DNA of 36,824 nucleotides from an uncultured Eubacteriales bacterium (GTDB lineage Bacteria; Bacillota; Clostridia; Oscillospirales; Oscillospiraceae): contig CAJLWS010000001.1 of NCBI GenBank assembly GCA_905210385.1, positions 1-36,824 on the forward strand, written 5' to 3'. The notes under the pieces were generated by a model. That model was given only the letters and a program-made list of their open reading frames with translations, had not been told where the DNA came from and did no database searches. The position numbers and the translations under genes are program-made. Shown piece by piece: positions 22,278-31,006 of the stretch. The stretch's first letter is position 1. Every line of letters starts with the position of its first letter.

Positions 22278-23453
22278 TCACCTGCGCTCCACAATCAGAG
22301 AAACGCCCTGACCGCCGCCGCAGCAGAATGTGATCAGGCCAAGTCCCGCGCCTCGGCGCTGAAGCTCATAGACCATTTTGGTGACCAAGATACCTCCGGT
22401 CGCCGCCAGGGGATGACCCAGGGCAATGGCGCCGCCGTTGGGGTTGAGCTTTGTCACGTCCATATCCAGCTCCCTGATGCAGGCCAGGGACTGGGCGGCA
22501 AAAGCCTCATTCATCTCAATGACATCCATATCCGCCAAAGTCATCCCAGTCTTTTTGAGCAGTTTCCGGGTGGCGGCCACCGGTCCGATGCCCATGATGT
22601 TGGGGTCCACTCCGGCGGAGGAAAATCCGGCAATGTAGCCCAGGATTGGGCAGCCTAGGCTTTTGGCCCTCCCCTCCTCCATCAGGATCACCGCGCTGGC
22701 CCCATCGCTGTTGGGAGAGCTGTTCCCAGCTGTTCCCACCCCGCCTGGGCGGAAGGCGGGCTTCAGCTTTCCCAACGTTTCCATCGTGCAGTCCCGCCGG
22801 AATACTTCATCGGCATCAACACGGGTGCTGGTACCTTTTTTTATGTCTTCTATCAGAACAGGGATAATCTGTTCCCGGAAATAGTCATTGTCCCAGGCAT
22901 GAACCGCCTTGCGGTGGCTTTCCACGGCAAAGGCATCGCAGTCCTGCCGGGTGATGCCATACCGATCTGCCAGATTCTCCGCAGTCATCCCCATAGGCGG
23001 GTTGCCGATTTCCTCCGGAGCCAGCATGGTCTTTCCCCGAAAGGCCGGGGCGGTCAGATCGTGTAAACGGCGCTGCTGCATCAGCACATAGGGGCGATTA
23101 GAGTCGGATTCTACCCCACCAGCCAGCACACACTCTGCATCACCGGCCCGGATCAACGCATCGGCCAGAGAGATTGCAGTCAGGGAGGTCCCGCAGCGCC
23201 GGTCGACGGTAATAGCGGGCACCGTAATGGGCAAACCACCCTCCAGAGCCGCATAGCGGGCCATGTTGGATATGTCGTGGGCATAGAGGTTCCCGTAGAT
23301 CACTTCGTCAACGGCTGCCGGATCAATACCGGACCTGCGTACGGCCTCACCGATTACCAAGGCTGCCAGCCGGTGGGCCGGAACTTCGGAAAGTACGCCG
23401 CGGATTCGGCCTACCGGGGTACGTACCGCCGCAACAATAGCTGTTCTTCTCAT
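22278..23453 (-). CDS. Acetyl-CoA acetyltransferase family thiolase
   Basis: A 391-residue thiolase, full family length. The nucleophile is in VDRRCGTSL (Cys87), with NEAFAAQ, the GGAIALGHPLAATGG histidine motif and CCGGGQG cysteine near the end. Such enzymes split acetoacetyl-CoA or a longer 3-ketoacyl-CoA with CoA. In the operon it would take the CoA ester made after BKACE and CoA transfer. The start at 23451-23453 has GAGGAGGAG, 7 bases after the cyclase stop. Chain-length preference is not readable. Confidence 0.93.
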   Translation of the reverse strand: MRRTAIVAAVRTPVGRIRGVLSEVPAHRLAALVIGEAVRRSGIDPAAVDEVIYGNLYAHDISNMARYAALEGGLPITVPAITVDRRCGTSLTAISLADALIRAGDAECVLAGGVESDSNRPYVLMQQRRLHDLTAPAFRGKTMLAPEEIGNPPMGMTAENLADRYGITRQDCDAFAVESHRKAVHAWDNDYFREQIIPVLIEDIKKGTSTRVDADEVFRRDCTMETLGKLKPAFRPGGVGTAGNSSPNSDGASAVILMEEGRAKSLGCPILGYIAGFSSAGVDPNIMGIGPVAATRKLLKKTGMTLADMDVIEMNEAFAAQSLACIRELDMDVTKLNPNGGAIALGHPLAATGGILVTKMVYELQRRGAGLGLITFCCGGGQGVSLIVERR

Positions 23454-23460
23454 TGTGTAC

Positions 23461-24243
23461 TCACTCCTCCTCTTCAACAAGCGCAAAGGCCCTTACCCAT
23501 CCGGCGCTTGCCCTTTCAATCTTGACCGGAACACCGAAAAAGCGGAAGCCATAGGGAGGCAGCTGCTCTAGGTTGGTCAATTTTTCATACTGAACGTATG
23601 CCTTCGTGGCTCCTGCCTTATGTCCTTCCCAGCAGATAGAGGGGTCACCGGTCTCCTGGAATCGCTTCGCAGCGTATTCCCGGGGCACATCCCAGCTCCA
23701 GGCGTCAGTTCCCACCGCATGGACGCCCTGGTCAATGAGCCACAGGGTTGCCTCCCGGCCTACGCCGCAGCCCTTATGGAGATATTCGGGGGTTCCCCAT
23801 GCCGACATGGCACTGGTGCGCAGGCAGACTACATCTCCTGGCTTCAGTGTATAGCCGATCTGGTCGAAATAGTTCTGGAAGTCCTCCGGGGTGCAGACGT
23901 AGCCGTCTGGCCTATCAAAGAAATCTACCATGACACCATTGCCCATGCACCACTCCAAAGGGACCTCATCCACAGTCCAGGCCGGCTCGCCGCCGTTCAT
24001 GGTGGGATGAAAGTGATAGGGCGCGTCCATATGAGTACCGGTATGGGTGCTCAGTTGGATCTGCTCGATGGCCCAGCCATGGCCGTCCAGCAGCTGATCC
24101 CGGCGCAGTCCGGGGTAAGCCGCCAAAAAGGTGGTGACAGATTCTTCATCTGTGTGGCGGCGGTACCGAATCTTGGGAATCTGTACAGGCTGATCTACCG
24201 GAAGGCCGTCAATGATGGGTACGCTCAAATCAACAATTTTCAT
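23461..24243 (-). CDS. Cyclase-family metal-dependent hydrolase
   Basis: A 260-residue protein of the cyclase/kynurenine formamidase superfamily. The metal-binding motif HTGTHMDAPYHF (residues 67-78) is intact. Characterised relatives hydrolyse cyclic or N-formyl amides (isatin hydrolase, kynurenine formamidase), usually with Zn or Mn. It could open a lactam or release an acyl group before beta-keto-acid cleavage. Start ATG 24243 with AAGGAG; 31 bases after BKACE. Substrate unknown. Confidence 0.85.
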   Translation of the reverse strand: MKIVDLSVPIIDGLPVDQPVQIPKIRYRRHTDEESVTTFLAAYPGLRRDQLLDGHGWAIEQIQLSTHTGTHMDAPYHFHPTMNGGEPAWTVDEVPLEWCMGNGVMVDFFDRPDGYVCTPEDFQNYFDQIGYTLKPGDVVCLRTSAMSAWGTPEYLHKGCGVGREATLWLIDQGVHAVGTDAWSWDVPREYAAKRFQETGDPSICWEGHKAGATKAYVQYEKLTNLEQLPPYGFRFFGVPVKIERASAGWVRAFALVEEEE

Positions 24244-24274
24244 GTCAGTTTTGCTGCTCCTTCCGATTCTGCTT

Positions 24275-25150
24275 TCAATGGTTCAGAGGGGACAGGCCCA
24301 GAATTTGTCTGGCCTGGGCCGGAGTAGCCGGCCGCTTGTTGAACAGACGGACCAGCTTGACTGCCCGTTCTACCAAAGAGACATTGGTTGCCGGCAGACC
24401 GCGGTCCATATAAAGATTGTCTTCCAGTCCAACCCGCACACCATTGGCCCCCAGCGCGATAGCCGCATATAGAATGGGGAGATGTCCAGATCCGATTCCC
24501 GTAGCAGACCATAGGCAGCCTTCCGGCAGATGACGGACCAAGTATTGCAGGTTTTCCACTGTGGCCTCCATGCCGCCCAGTACGCCCAGGACGAACTGGC
24601 ACCACATGGGCGGTTGGATCAGCTTGAGTTTCTCATAGTAATGTCTGGCATTGCCCAGCATTCCCATGTCGAAAATCTCCACTTCAGGCTTGACCCCTTG
24701 CTCCAGATAGGTCTTGGCCAGTTCCTTCAGAAAGACGGGATCGTTGTTAAACTCTTTTGTATCGCCCCAGTTAAATGTACCAGCATCGAAACTGCCCACT
24801 TCGATCTCCGGAACCCTTTTGAAGTGCTCCATGCGGGACTCGTTGGACCGGATCCCGTCCGGTCCAGGACCGCCGGAGGAGGTGCAGTTGATGATCACGT
24901 CGCACTCGGGATCTGACCGGATCAGTGCGACCGTTTTCTGAAACCGCTCCCAGTCCATGATTCCGTTGCAGTTCTCATCCCGCATGTGCAGATGCACCAT
25001 CGCGGCGCCCGCCTTCCATGCGGCGATGGCATCGGCAGCAATTTCCTCGGGGGTCACCGGTAAGGCATTGTTTTTCTCCTTGGGGGTAGATGTCCCGGTC
25101 ATGGCGCAAGAGACGATTACGGTTTGCTTCATCAGAGTCTGAATATCCAT
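24275..25150 (-). CDS. BKACE family beta-keto acid cleavage enzyme (DUF849)
   Basis: A 291-residue member of the BKACE (formerly DUF849) family, zinc enzymes that convert a beta-keto acid plus acetyl-CoA into acetoacetate and a shortened acyl-CoA. The zinc motif HLHMRD (H53, H55, R57), NCTSSGGPGPDGIRSNESR, EVEIFDMGML and VRVGLEDN (glutamate about 243) match the family. The best-known member is Kce of lysine fermentation, but no other lysine-pathway gene is present, so another beta-keto acid is likely. Start ATG 25150 with AGGAGG, 17 bases after the ATPase gene. Confidence 0.9.
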   Translation of the reverse strand: MDIQTLMKQTVIVSCAMTGTSTPKEKNNALPVTPEEIAADAIAAWKAGAAMVHLHMRDENCNGIMDWERFQKTVALIRSDPECDVIINCTSSGGPGPDGIRSNESRMEHFKRVPEIEVGSFDAGTFNWGDTKEFNNDPVFLKELAKTYLEQGVKPEVEIFDMGMLGNARHYYEKLKLIQPPMWCQFVLGVLGGMEATVENLQYLVRHLPEGCLWSATGIGSGHLPILYAAIALGANGVRVGLEDNLYMDRGLPATNVSLVERAVKLVRLFNKRPATPAQARQILGLSPLNH

Positions 25151-25167
25151 GATTGCCTCCTGCTCTT

Positions 25168-26127
25168 TCACAGTTTTCCCGCCATGGGGCAGGCGCACCA
25201 GTGGCCAGGCGCGATTTCATCCAATTTGTAGTCTGCCTCCGCGCACGCCTTGGTGGCGTAGGGGCATCGGGGTGCGAACCGGCAGCCGGGCTTGGGGTCT
25301 ACCGGAGAGGTCAACTCACCCTTCAAGCCCTCCTGCTCCAGGTTATTTGCCCCCAGTGCCGGAACAGGAATGGCGGCCAATAGCGCCTTCGTGTATGGGT
25401 GGGCCGGATGCTGAAACAGCTCCCGGGAAGCGGCTCGCTCAATCATCTGGCCCAGGTACATGACCGCGATCTCATCGGAGATATGCTTGACCACGGAAAG
25501 ATTGTGGGTGATGAACAGGTAGGTTAGTCCCATTTGATCCTGAAGATCCATCATCAGGTTGAGCACTTGGGCCTGGATGGAGACGTCCAGAGCGGATACC
25601 GGCTCGTCGCACACCACGAACTTGGGGTTGAGGGCCAGGGCCCGGGCAATCCCAATCCGCTGACGGCGGCCGCCGTCCATCTCGTGAGGGTAGGTCATGG
25701 CATAGCGCTCTGTCAGACCCACCGTGCGCATCAACTCATAGGTTCTCTGGGACACCTCCTGCTCGCTGTGATACATATGGTGATAGCGCAGCGGCTCGGA
25801 GATCGTCTGGAATACCGTTTTCCGAGGGTCCAACGAGGCGTATGGATCCTGAAAAACGATCTGCATTTTCTTGCGCAGTTCTAGGGACTCCTTCTTGTCA
25901 CAGTTGAGGATATTCCTGCCCTCAAACAGTACTTGACCTGAGGTGGCCGGCAGCAGGCGCAAAATGGTGCGGCCCAGGGTGGATTTTCCGCACCCAGACT
26001 CACCCACCACCCCCAGGGTCTTGCCTGCATCGATGGAAAAACTCACATCATCTACCGCGTGAAGCAGGCCCCGTGGTGTACTGAAATATTTTTTCAGCGA
26101 TCTGCACTCCAGAATGGGCTGGCCCAT
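25168..26127 (-). CDS. Oligopeptide/dipeptide ABC transporter ATPase (OppF/DppF type)
   Basis: A 319-residue ATPase, the second nucleotide-binding subunit of the importer. Walker A is GESGCGKST and Walker B FVVCDEPVSALD, with ITHNL as the switch histidine. The signature loop reads MDGGRRQR instead of the usual LSGGQRQR, a change also seen in some OppF proteins as I recall. The C-terminal oligo_HPY region with the CRFAPRCPYATKAC cluster is present. Start ATG 26127 overlaps the previous stop by one base (TGATG), so translation is coupled. Confidence 0.94.
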   Translation of the reverse strand: MGQPILECRSLKKYFSTPRGLLHAVDDVSFSIDAGKTLGVVGESGCGKSTLGRTILRLLPATSGQVLFEGRNILNCDKKESLELRKKMQIVFQDPYASLDPRKTVFQTISEPLRYHHMYHSEQEVSQRTYELMRTVGLTERYAMTYPHEMDGGRRQRIGIARALALNPKFVVCDEPVSALDVSIQAQVLNLMMDLQDQMGLTYLFITHNLSVVKHISDEIAVMYLGQMIERAASRELFQHPAHPYTKALLAAIPVPALGANNLEQEGLKGELTSPVDPKPGCRFAPRCPYATKACAEADYKLDEIAPGHWCACPMAGKL

Positions 26128-27149
26128 CAGGTATCCTCCTCCTTTCCTGCTGTCTGTTCCGCCAGGAGATCCTGCTCCTGATAGAGATTGCACTTGATCT
26201 GATGAGTTCCGCCCTGAACCACAGCGATCTCGCCATGCTGGCAGGCCTCAGTACAGCTGGGACAGCGAGGGTGGAACTTACAGCCATTGGGAAGGTTGGT
26301 GGGTTCCGGCATCAATCCGTCGATGGGATGCAGCCGCCGGCTCTCCACGTGGATATTTGGAATGGAACGGAAGAGTCCCTCGGTATAGGGATGGTGCTTT
26401 CGGGCCGGATCAAAGATATCCTCCAGCGTGCCGTACTCCACAATTTCACCCGCGTACATGATTGCCACATAGTCGCAGATGCTGGCCACCACCCCTAAAT
26501 CATGGGTGATGAGCAGCATGGATGAGCCCAGTTCCCGGCGCAGACGCCGCATCATATTCAGTACCTGGGCCTGAATGGTCACATCCAGCGCGGTGGTGGG
26601 TTCGTCGGCGATCAGAAGCTCAGGGTTACAGGCAATGGCAATGGCGATCACCACCCGCTGCTTCATGCCGCCGGAAAACTGATGGGGATATTCCGTCATG
26701 CGGGCGGCGGGAATTCCCACCATCTCCAGCAGGCGGCCGATTTCTGCATCCAGCGCATCGCCCTTTAACTCATGGCGATGAAGCTTTAGGACCTCCGCAA
26801 TCTGCTCCCGAACGGTAAGAACTGGATTCAGACTGGTCATGGGATCCTGGAAGATCATCGATATCTTGCCGCCGCGGATCTTCCTCATTTGTGCTTCTGT
26901 GCAGTCTAATAGGTTGTTCCCTTCAAACAAAATTTCCCCTTGCGCAATTTTCCCCGTAAATTTCGGCAGCAGCCGTAAAATGGACAGTGCGGTAGTTGTC
27001 TTCCCCGCCCCGGTCTCGCCGACAAGACCCAGTGCTTTTCCCTTTGGAAGGGCAAGTGTGATGCCGTTGACGGCATGTACAACTTCACCTTCTGTGACAT
27101 ATTGAACCGTTAAGTCCTTGATTTCCAGTAATAATTCCTGCTTCTCCAT
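26127..27149 (-). CDS. Oligopeptide/dipeptide ABC transporter ATPase (OppD/DppD type)
   Basis: A 340-residue ATPase pairing with the following OppF-type protein. Walker A GETGAGKTTT, signature FSGGMKQR, Walker B LLIADEPTTALD and switch ITHDL are canonical. The C-terminal CKFHPRCPSCTEAC iron-sulfur-like cysteine cluster belongs to the oligo_HPY domain. GGGGGAT precedes the ATG, 12 bases after the permease stop. Confidence 0.95.
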   Translation of the reverse strand: MEKQELLLEIKDLTVQYVTEGEVVHAVNGITLALPKGKALGLVGETGAGKTTTALSILRLLPKFTGKIAQGEILFEGNNLLDCTEAQMRKIRGGKISMIFQDPMTSLNPVLTVREQIAEVLKLHRHELKGDALDAEIGRLLEMVGIPAARMTEYPHQFSGGMKQRVVIAIAIACNPELLIADEPTTALDVTIQAQVLNMMRRLRRELGSSMLLITHDLGVVASICDYVAIMYAGEIVEYGTLEDIFDPARKHHPYTEGLFRSIPNIHVESRRLHPIDGLMPEPTNLPNGCKFHPRCPSCTEACQHGEIAVVQGGTHQIKCNLYQEQDLLAEQTAGKEEDT

Positions 27150-27161
27150 GTTCTATCCCCC

Positions 27162-28028
27162 TTACGCCTTTCCCTTGAGCCGCGGGTCGAGGGCATCGCG
27201 CAGACCATCGCCGAATAGGTTGATCGCCAGTGCGGTGATGGTAATGAAAATGGTGGGGAAGACCACCACATGCGCGGTGTATCTCAGCCAATCAACCCCA
27301 TCAGAGGCGATCTGGCCCCATTCCGGCGTGGGAATGGGCGCACCCAGGCCCAGAAAGCTGAGCAACGCGCCCATCAGGATGTTGCGGGCCACCTGCATGG
27401 TTGCCTGAACCAAAATGGTACCCAGAGCATTTGGAATGATATGAGTGACAATGATACGCATATGATTTAATCCAATGGCTCGCTCGGCCTCGATATACTC
27501 TTGGTCTACTAAGTTGAGGACAGCAGAACGAATGACGCGGGTAAAGCTGGCCAGTTGACCGATGGTAATGGCCACAACTAGCTGGACGATGCCATTGCCA
27601 AAGCCGGCGGAAATTGCCAGAGCCAACAGAACGCTTGGAATGGAAATTAGGATATCAAAGGCACGCATTAATAAACTGTCAAATTTCCCGCCGAAATAGG
27701 CAGCGGTGGTCCCAAGGGCAACGGCGATGAGGGTGATGATGAGCGTTGTGCCAAAACCTAAGAGCAGAGAAATTCGACTACCGTGAACCACACGGGCGAA
27801 CAAATCCCGTCCGAGATGGTCGCACCCGAACCAGTGTTCCGAACTGGGTCTGGCCAATTGCAGGGAGGCGTTGTTCGTGATAGCGGTGCTGTAGGGAACA
27901 ATGAGGTCTGCGAAAATTGCCATGAGAATCAGCAGGATAATCACCACAAGAGATACCATTGCCACCTTGTTCTTTCGTAGGCGGCGCCAGGCTTCCGCAT
28001 AGGCGCTGTTACTTTTCTTCTTCGCCAT
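27162..28028 (-). CDS. Peptide-type ABC transporter permease (DppC/OppC type)
   Basis: A 288-residue inner-membrane permease with about six membrane segments (first 22-43). The WFGCDHLGRDLFARVVHG region follows TM1 and the EAA loop appears as EAERAIGLNHMRIIVTHIIPN, which docks on an ATPase subunit. It overlaps the dppB-type gene by 20 bases, so the two permeases are translated together. Confidence 0.95.
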   Translation of the reverse strand: MAKKKSNSAYAEAWRRLRKNKVAMVSLVVIILLILMAIFADLIVPYSTAITNNASLQLARPSSEHWFGCDHLGRDLFARVVHGSRISLLLGFGTTLIITLIAVALGTTAAYFGGKFDSLLMRAFDILISIPSVLLALAISAGFGNGIVQLVVAITIGQLASFTRVIRSAVLNLVDQEYIEAERAIGLNHMRIIVTHIIPNALGTILVQATMQVARNILMGALLSFLGLGAPIPTPEWGQIASDGVDWLRYTAHVVVFPTIFITITALAINLFGDGLRDALDPRLKGKA

Positions 28029-29007
28029 GCTGGTTCTTCCCCCCCTCTACTGCAATCGCTTTCCGTTTCTGCTTTCCACTGGAATACTTGGCGCGAAGTC
28101 TTGGATCGACTACCGCATATAGCAGGTCTACGATCAGCATGATAATCATAAAGGTAAAGGCCATCAGAGAAATAGCCCCGACCACCAATGGGATGTCGCT
28201 CCGATTTAACGCGTCAGACACCAGAGTGCCCAGACCGGGGATGACGAAGACCTTTTCCATTGCCACGGCTCCACCCAACAGCGCGCCTAGCGTCGTGCCA
28301 CACAAGGTAATCAGTGGAAGAAGCGCGTTGCGAAATGCGTGGCGCCACACGGTCGTAGACTCCGTGACACCCTTCGCCCGGGCGGTTCGGATATAGTCCT
28401 GCCGCGTGGTGTCCAGCATGGTGGAGCGGGTAAAGCGGAGGAATTGAGCCGAATAGGAGATCCCCAAGGTAATGGCGGGCAAAATCCAGCTTTTCCAGCC
28501 GTTTGTGGTGCCGCTTGCCGGAACAAGGCCCAATCGGTAAGAAAAAAGCAGAATGAGCAGTGCGGCCATGCAAAAGGTGGGGATGGCGGACAGCAGCATG
28601 GAGGAGATCGTGGCAATCCGGTCCAGGATAGAGTACTGCCGCACTGCAGACAGCACGCCTAGGGATACCCCCACCAGAACGGCGATTCCGACGCTCAGGA
28701 AGGTAAGCAGGATGGTGTTGGGCCAGCGCTCCATGATAATGCCCATGACAGGCTCCCGATAGTAATAGGAAGTTCCAAAGTCTCCATGGAGCAGGTCCCA
28801 GATATAGTTTCCATACCGCACGACCAGGGGGTCGTATAGTCCAAGTTCCTGGTTGTATTCATATACCTGCTCCTCTGTGGCGTCTCCTCCCAGGATCATC
28901 CGGCCCGGGTTGACATCTGACATGGAGGCCAGGGCGAATACGATGAAGATGATGATCAGCATCATGGGAATGATCATCAGCAATCGTTTCAGTACATATT
29001 TCAGCAT
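28009..29007 (-). CDS. Peptide-type ABC transporter permease (DppB/OppB type)
   Basis: A 332-residue permease, with an N-terminal membrane segment (about 8-28) and five more. DYIRTARAKGVTESTTVWRH is the EAA loop. The binding protein gene lies upstream across a strong hairpin, and dppC-like follows in overlap. An AGGAGA site precedes the ATG. Substrate class (peptide, nickel, amine) cannot be told from the permease alone. Confidence 0.95.
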   Translation of the reverse strand: MLKYVLKRLLMIIPMMLIIIFIVFALASMSDVNPGRMILGGDATEEQVYEYNQELGLYDPLVVRYGNYIWDLLHGDFGTSYYYREPVMGIIMERWPNTILLTFLSVGIAVLVGVSLGVLSAVRQYSILDRIATISSMLLSAIPTFCMAALLILLFSYRLGLVPASGTTNGWKSWILPAITLGISYSAQFLRFTRSTMLDTTRQDYIRTARAKGVTESTTVWRHAFRNALLPLITLCGTTLGALLGGAVAMEKVFVIPGLGTLVSDALNRSDIPLVVGAISLMAFTFMIIMLIVDLLYAVVDPRLRAKYSSGKQKRKAIAVEGGKNQHGEEEK

Positions 29008-29079
29008 ATCTTATCTCCTGTCCTTTTGTAGGGGCGTGAACCCTAACGACGTGCGATTGCATAAATCCGCAGAGCCAGT

Positions 29080-29117
29080 GCTTGGGGGCGAAGGGCAAAC
29101 CCTCCGCCCCCCCAAGC
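29080..29117 (-). promoter_or_regulatory. GC-rich hairpin between binding protein and permease genes
   Basis: GCTTGGGGGCGAAGGG (29080-29095) pairs with CCCTCCGCCCCCCCAAGC (29100-29117) with small bulges. No T-run follows on the minus strand. It probably protects or attenuates the mRNA so that the binding protein is made in excess of the membrane parts. Confidence 0.6.
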
Positions 29118-29142
29118 AGAGCTACAGTTCGACGTTAGTAGG

Positions 29143-30711
29143 TTATTCCTCCCAGTACCAGTTGCAAATATAGTCGCTCAGAATGCTGGGAGACCAATCC
29201 ATCCCCTTCAGTTGTTCCGGGGCGGCGTAGTTCATCATCTGGTAGGCGATGGGGATATACATGCAGGACTCACCCACCGCGACGCTGATTTCCTCATACA
29301 TTGCGATACGGGTTGCGTCATCGTAGGTTTCCCCAGCCTGGGTAATCTTATCTTCGATACCCAAGGTGTTGCCGCGTCCGATATATCCGGTGGGAGTGTA
29401 GTACAGGCGGTAGAACAAGGGTGCATTATAGGGAATCGAGGCAAGGTTGTGAGCGATGGCCTCGTAGTCGCCAGCAAAGAAGGCAGAGGTCAGAGAGCCG
29501 GCTTCCACAGAATTGATGGTCACATTCACGCCGATGGCATTCATACTCTCCTGAAAAGCTGCAGCAAAGGCAGGACCGTAGCCAGAGGTGGATACGGTGA
29601 GGGTGAAGGACATTTCTTCCTCGCTTAGCCCAGACTGCTCCAGCATCTCCCGTGCCATATCCAGATTGTAGTCATAGCTGGGAATCTCGTCACAGTAGCC
29701 CTCCTCGCCCTCGCTGAGCATGGTGGCCTTGGGACAAGCCACGGCCTGATTGTTCCACACCAGGGAGACGTATTCGTCCTTATTGATGGCATAGGCAATG
29801 GCCTTACGGAAGTACTCGTTGTTAAAGGGAGCCTGATCCTGATTGAACGCTAGGAAGTAGGCGGCATACCGCTGGAAGGAATGAACGGTGTACCCATCTG
29901 TATCGTTGACATAGTCCACATCCAGCTGGGTGGTGACTGTGTTCAGGTCAATTTCCCCGTTAAGCAGAGAGGTGAGCGCGGTGTTATCATCCGGGATCAC
30001 CTTATAATTGATGGTCTCAAAATAGGGTTCTCCGCCCCAGTAATCCTTGTTGGACTCCAGGGTAACGCCAACGCCGCTGGTGTTGGAAACGAACTTATAC
30101 GGGCCGGTCCCGATCAGCATCTGGTCGTTGTCATCGCCGTAGGTTTCCACTACGTTTTTATTGACGATGCACCAGGGGTAGGATGCCAGCTGGAGAATAA
30201 AGTTCGGGTAGGCATACTCCATGTTGATCTTGACTGTATGGGAATCCACAGCTTCCGCGCTCTTGATGACTGCGGCCTTGCTGGCGGTGGAAGGCATCTC
30301 TTTAGCCCGTTCGATGGTAAAGACCACATCATCAGCAGTGAAATCGCTTCCATCGTGCCACTTTACGCCTTCCCGCAGGTTGAACACATACTCCAGTCCG
30401 TCGTCGCTGATCGTCCAGTCGGTGGCCAGGCAGGGGACTGCCTCGAACTTGGAACCATCGAACCGCACCAGGCCCTCAAAAATTTGCACAAACATACAGT
30501 ACTCCTCGTTCACTGTAGTCACTTGAGGATCCAGGGACGTGATATCTGTGGTAATGCGAAGATTCAGCTCGGGGTGTGCTTTGGTCTCTGTCGCTGAGCC
30601 GGATTCGCTGGGATTGGCGGAAGCTTGCCCGCCATCGCCGTTGCAGCCGGCGAATAGGCCAAGACAGAGCATGCCGGCGGTCAAAGCAGCCAAGATTCGT
30701 TTCAACTTCAT
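29143..30711 (-). CDS. ABC transporter substrate-binding lipoprotein (SBP family 5)
   Basis: A 522-residue family 5 (DppA/OppA-like) binding protein. The signal peptide has a lipobox LFAGC (Cys about 23), so it is a membrane-anchored lipoprotein, followed by a low-complexity linker. The family pattern LNLRITTDITSLDPQ, LREGVKWHDGSDFTADDVVF and YWGGEPYFETINYKV is clear. It is the first gene of the sigma-54 operon, with AGGAGGAAA before the ATG and a leader of about 140 bases. Ligand unknown; relatives bind peptides, but also amines and nickel. Confidence 0.93.
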   Translation of the reverse strand: MKLKRILAALTAGMLCLGLFAGCNGDGGQASANPSESGSATETKAHPELNLRITTDITSLDPQVTTVNEEYCMFVQIFEGLVRFDGSKFEAVPCLATDWTISDDGLEYVFNLREGVKWHDGSDFTADDVVFTIERAKEMPSTASKAAVIKSAEAVDSHTVKINMEYAYPNFILQLASYPWCIVNKNVVETYGDDNDQMLIGTGPYKFVSNTSGVGVTLESNKDYWGGEPYFETINYKVIPDDNTALTSLLNGEIDLNTVTTQLDVDYVNDTDGYTVHSFQRYAAYFLAFNQDQAPFNNEYFRKAIAYAINKDEYVSLVWNNQAVACPKATMLSEGEEGYCDEIPSYDYNLDMAREMLEQSGLSEEEMSFTLTVSTSGYGPAFAAAFQESMNAIGVNVTINSVEAGSLTSAFFAGDYEAIAHNLASIPYNAPLFYRLYYTPTGYIGRGNTLGIEDKITQAGETYDDATRIAMYEEISVAVGESCMYIPIAYQMMNYAAPEQLKGMDWSPSILSDYICNWYWEE

Positions 30712-30862
30712 GTTCTTTCCTCCTAAGCATGTTTTTCATCAGATCGCTGGTTGCGGGCGCCATAACCTGGCTGGCTAACGATCCACCCCCTCTCAGCCAA
30801 GGCTTGGCGGTATGGGCCTGCACAGGAACAGGCAGTTTTATGGAATGTCGCATAGATAGTAT

Positions 30863-30878
30863 TGCAAACATCGTGCCA
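30863..30878 (-). promoter_or_regulatory. Sigma-54 (-24/-12) promoter of the catabolic operon
   Basis: On the minus strand TGGCACG (30872-30878), 4 bases, TTGCA (30863-30867): an exact match to the sigma-54 consensus TGGCACGNNNNTTGCW. It points at the binding-protein gene, about 140 bases downstream. The adjacent activator is of the sigma-54-dependent class. Confidence 0.93.
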
Positions 30879-30955
30879 GTTTTGCCCTCAAAAAAGCGCC
30901 ATATTTGTAGGGTTTTGCACAAACAAAAATGCCGATATTGACACAAATAAAAAGA

Positions 30956-30997
30956 AAGAGCGCCAAATATGGCATATTTGCCATATTTGGCGCTCTT
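30956..30997 (-). terminator. 19-bp perfect palindrome: activator terminator, possible UAS
   Basis: AAGAGCGCCAAATATGGCA (30956-30974) and its exact complement (30979-30997) enclose a 4-base loop. On the minus strand a T-rich tract follows, so it can terminate the activator gene ending at 31007. It is also 80-120 bases upstream of the -24 box, and a half-site-like GCGCCATATTTG recurs at 30896-30907, so it may double as the activator binding site. Confidence 0.8.
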
Positions 30998-31006
30998 GAG
31001 AAGGGG

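Noticed and set aside
24275..25150. BKACE gene as Kce of the lysine fermentation pathway
   Set aside because: No lysine 2,3-aminomutase, beta-lysine mutase or dehydrogenase genes accompany it; the neighbours point to a different beta-keto acid.
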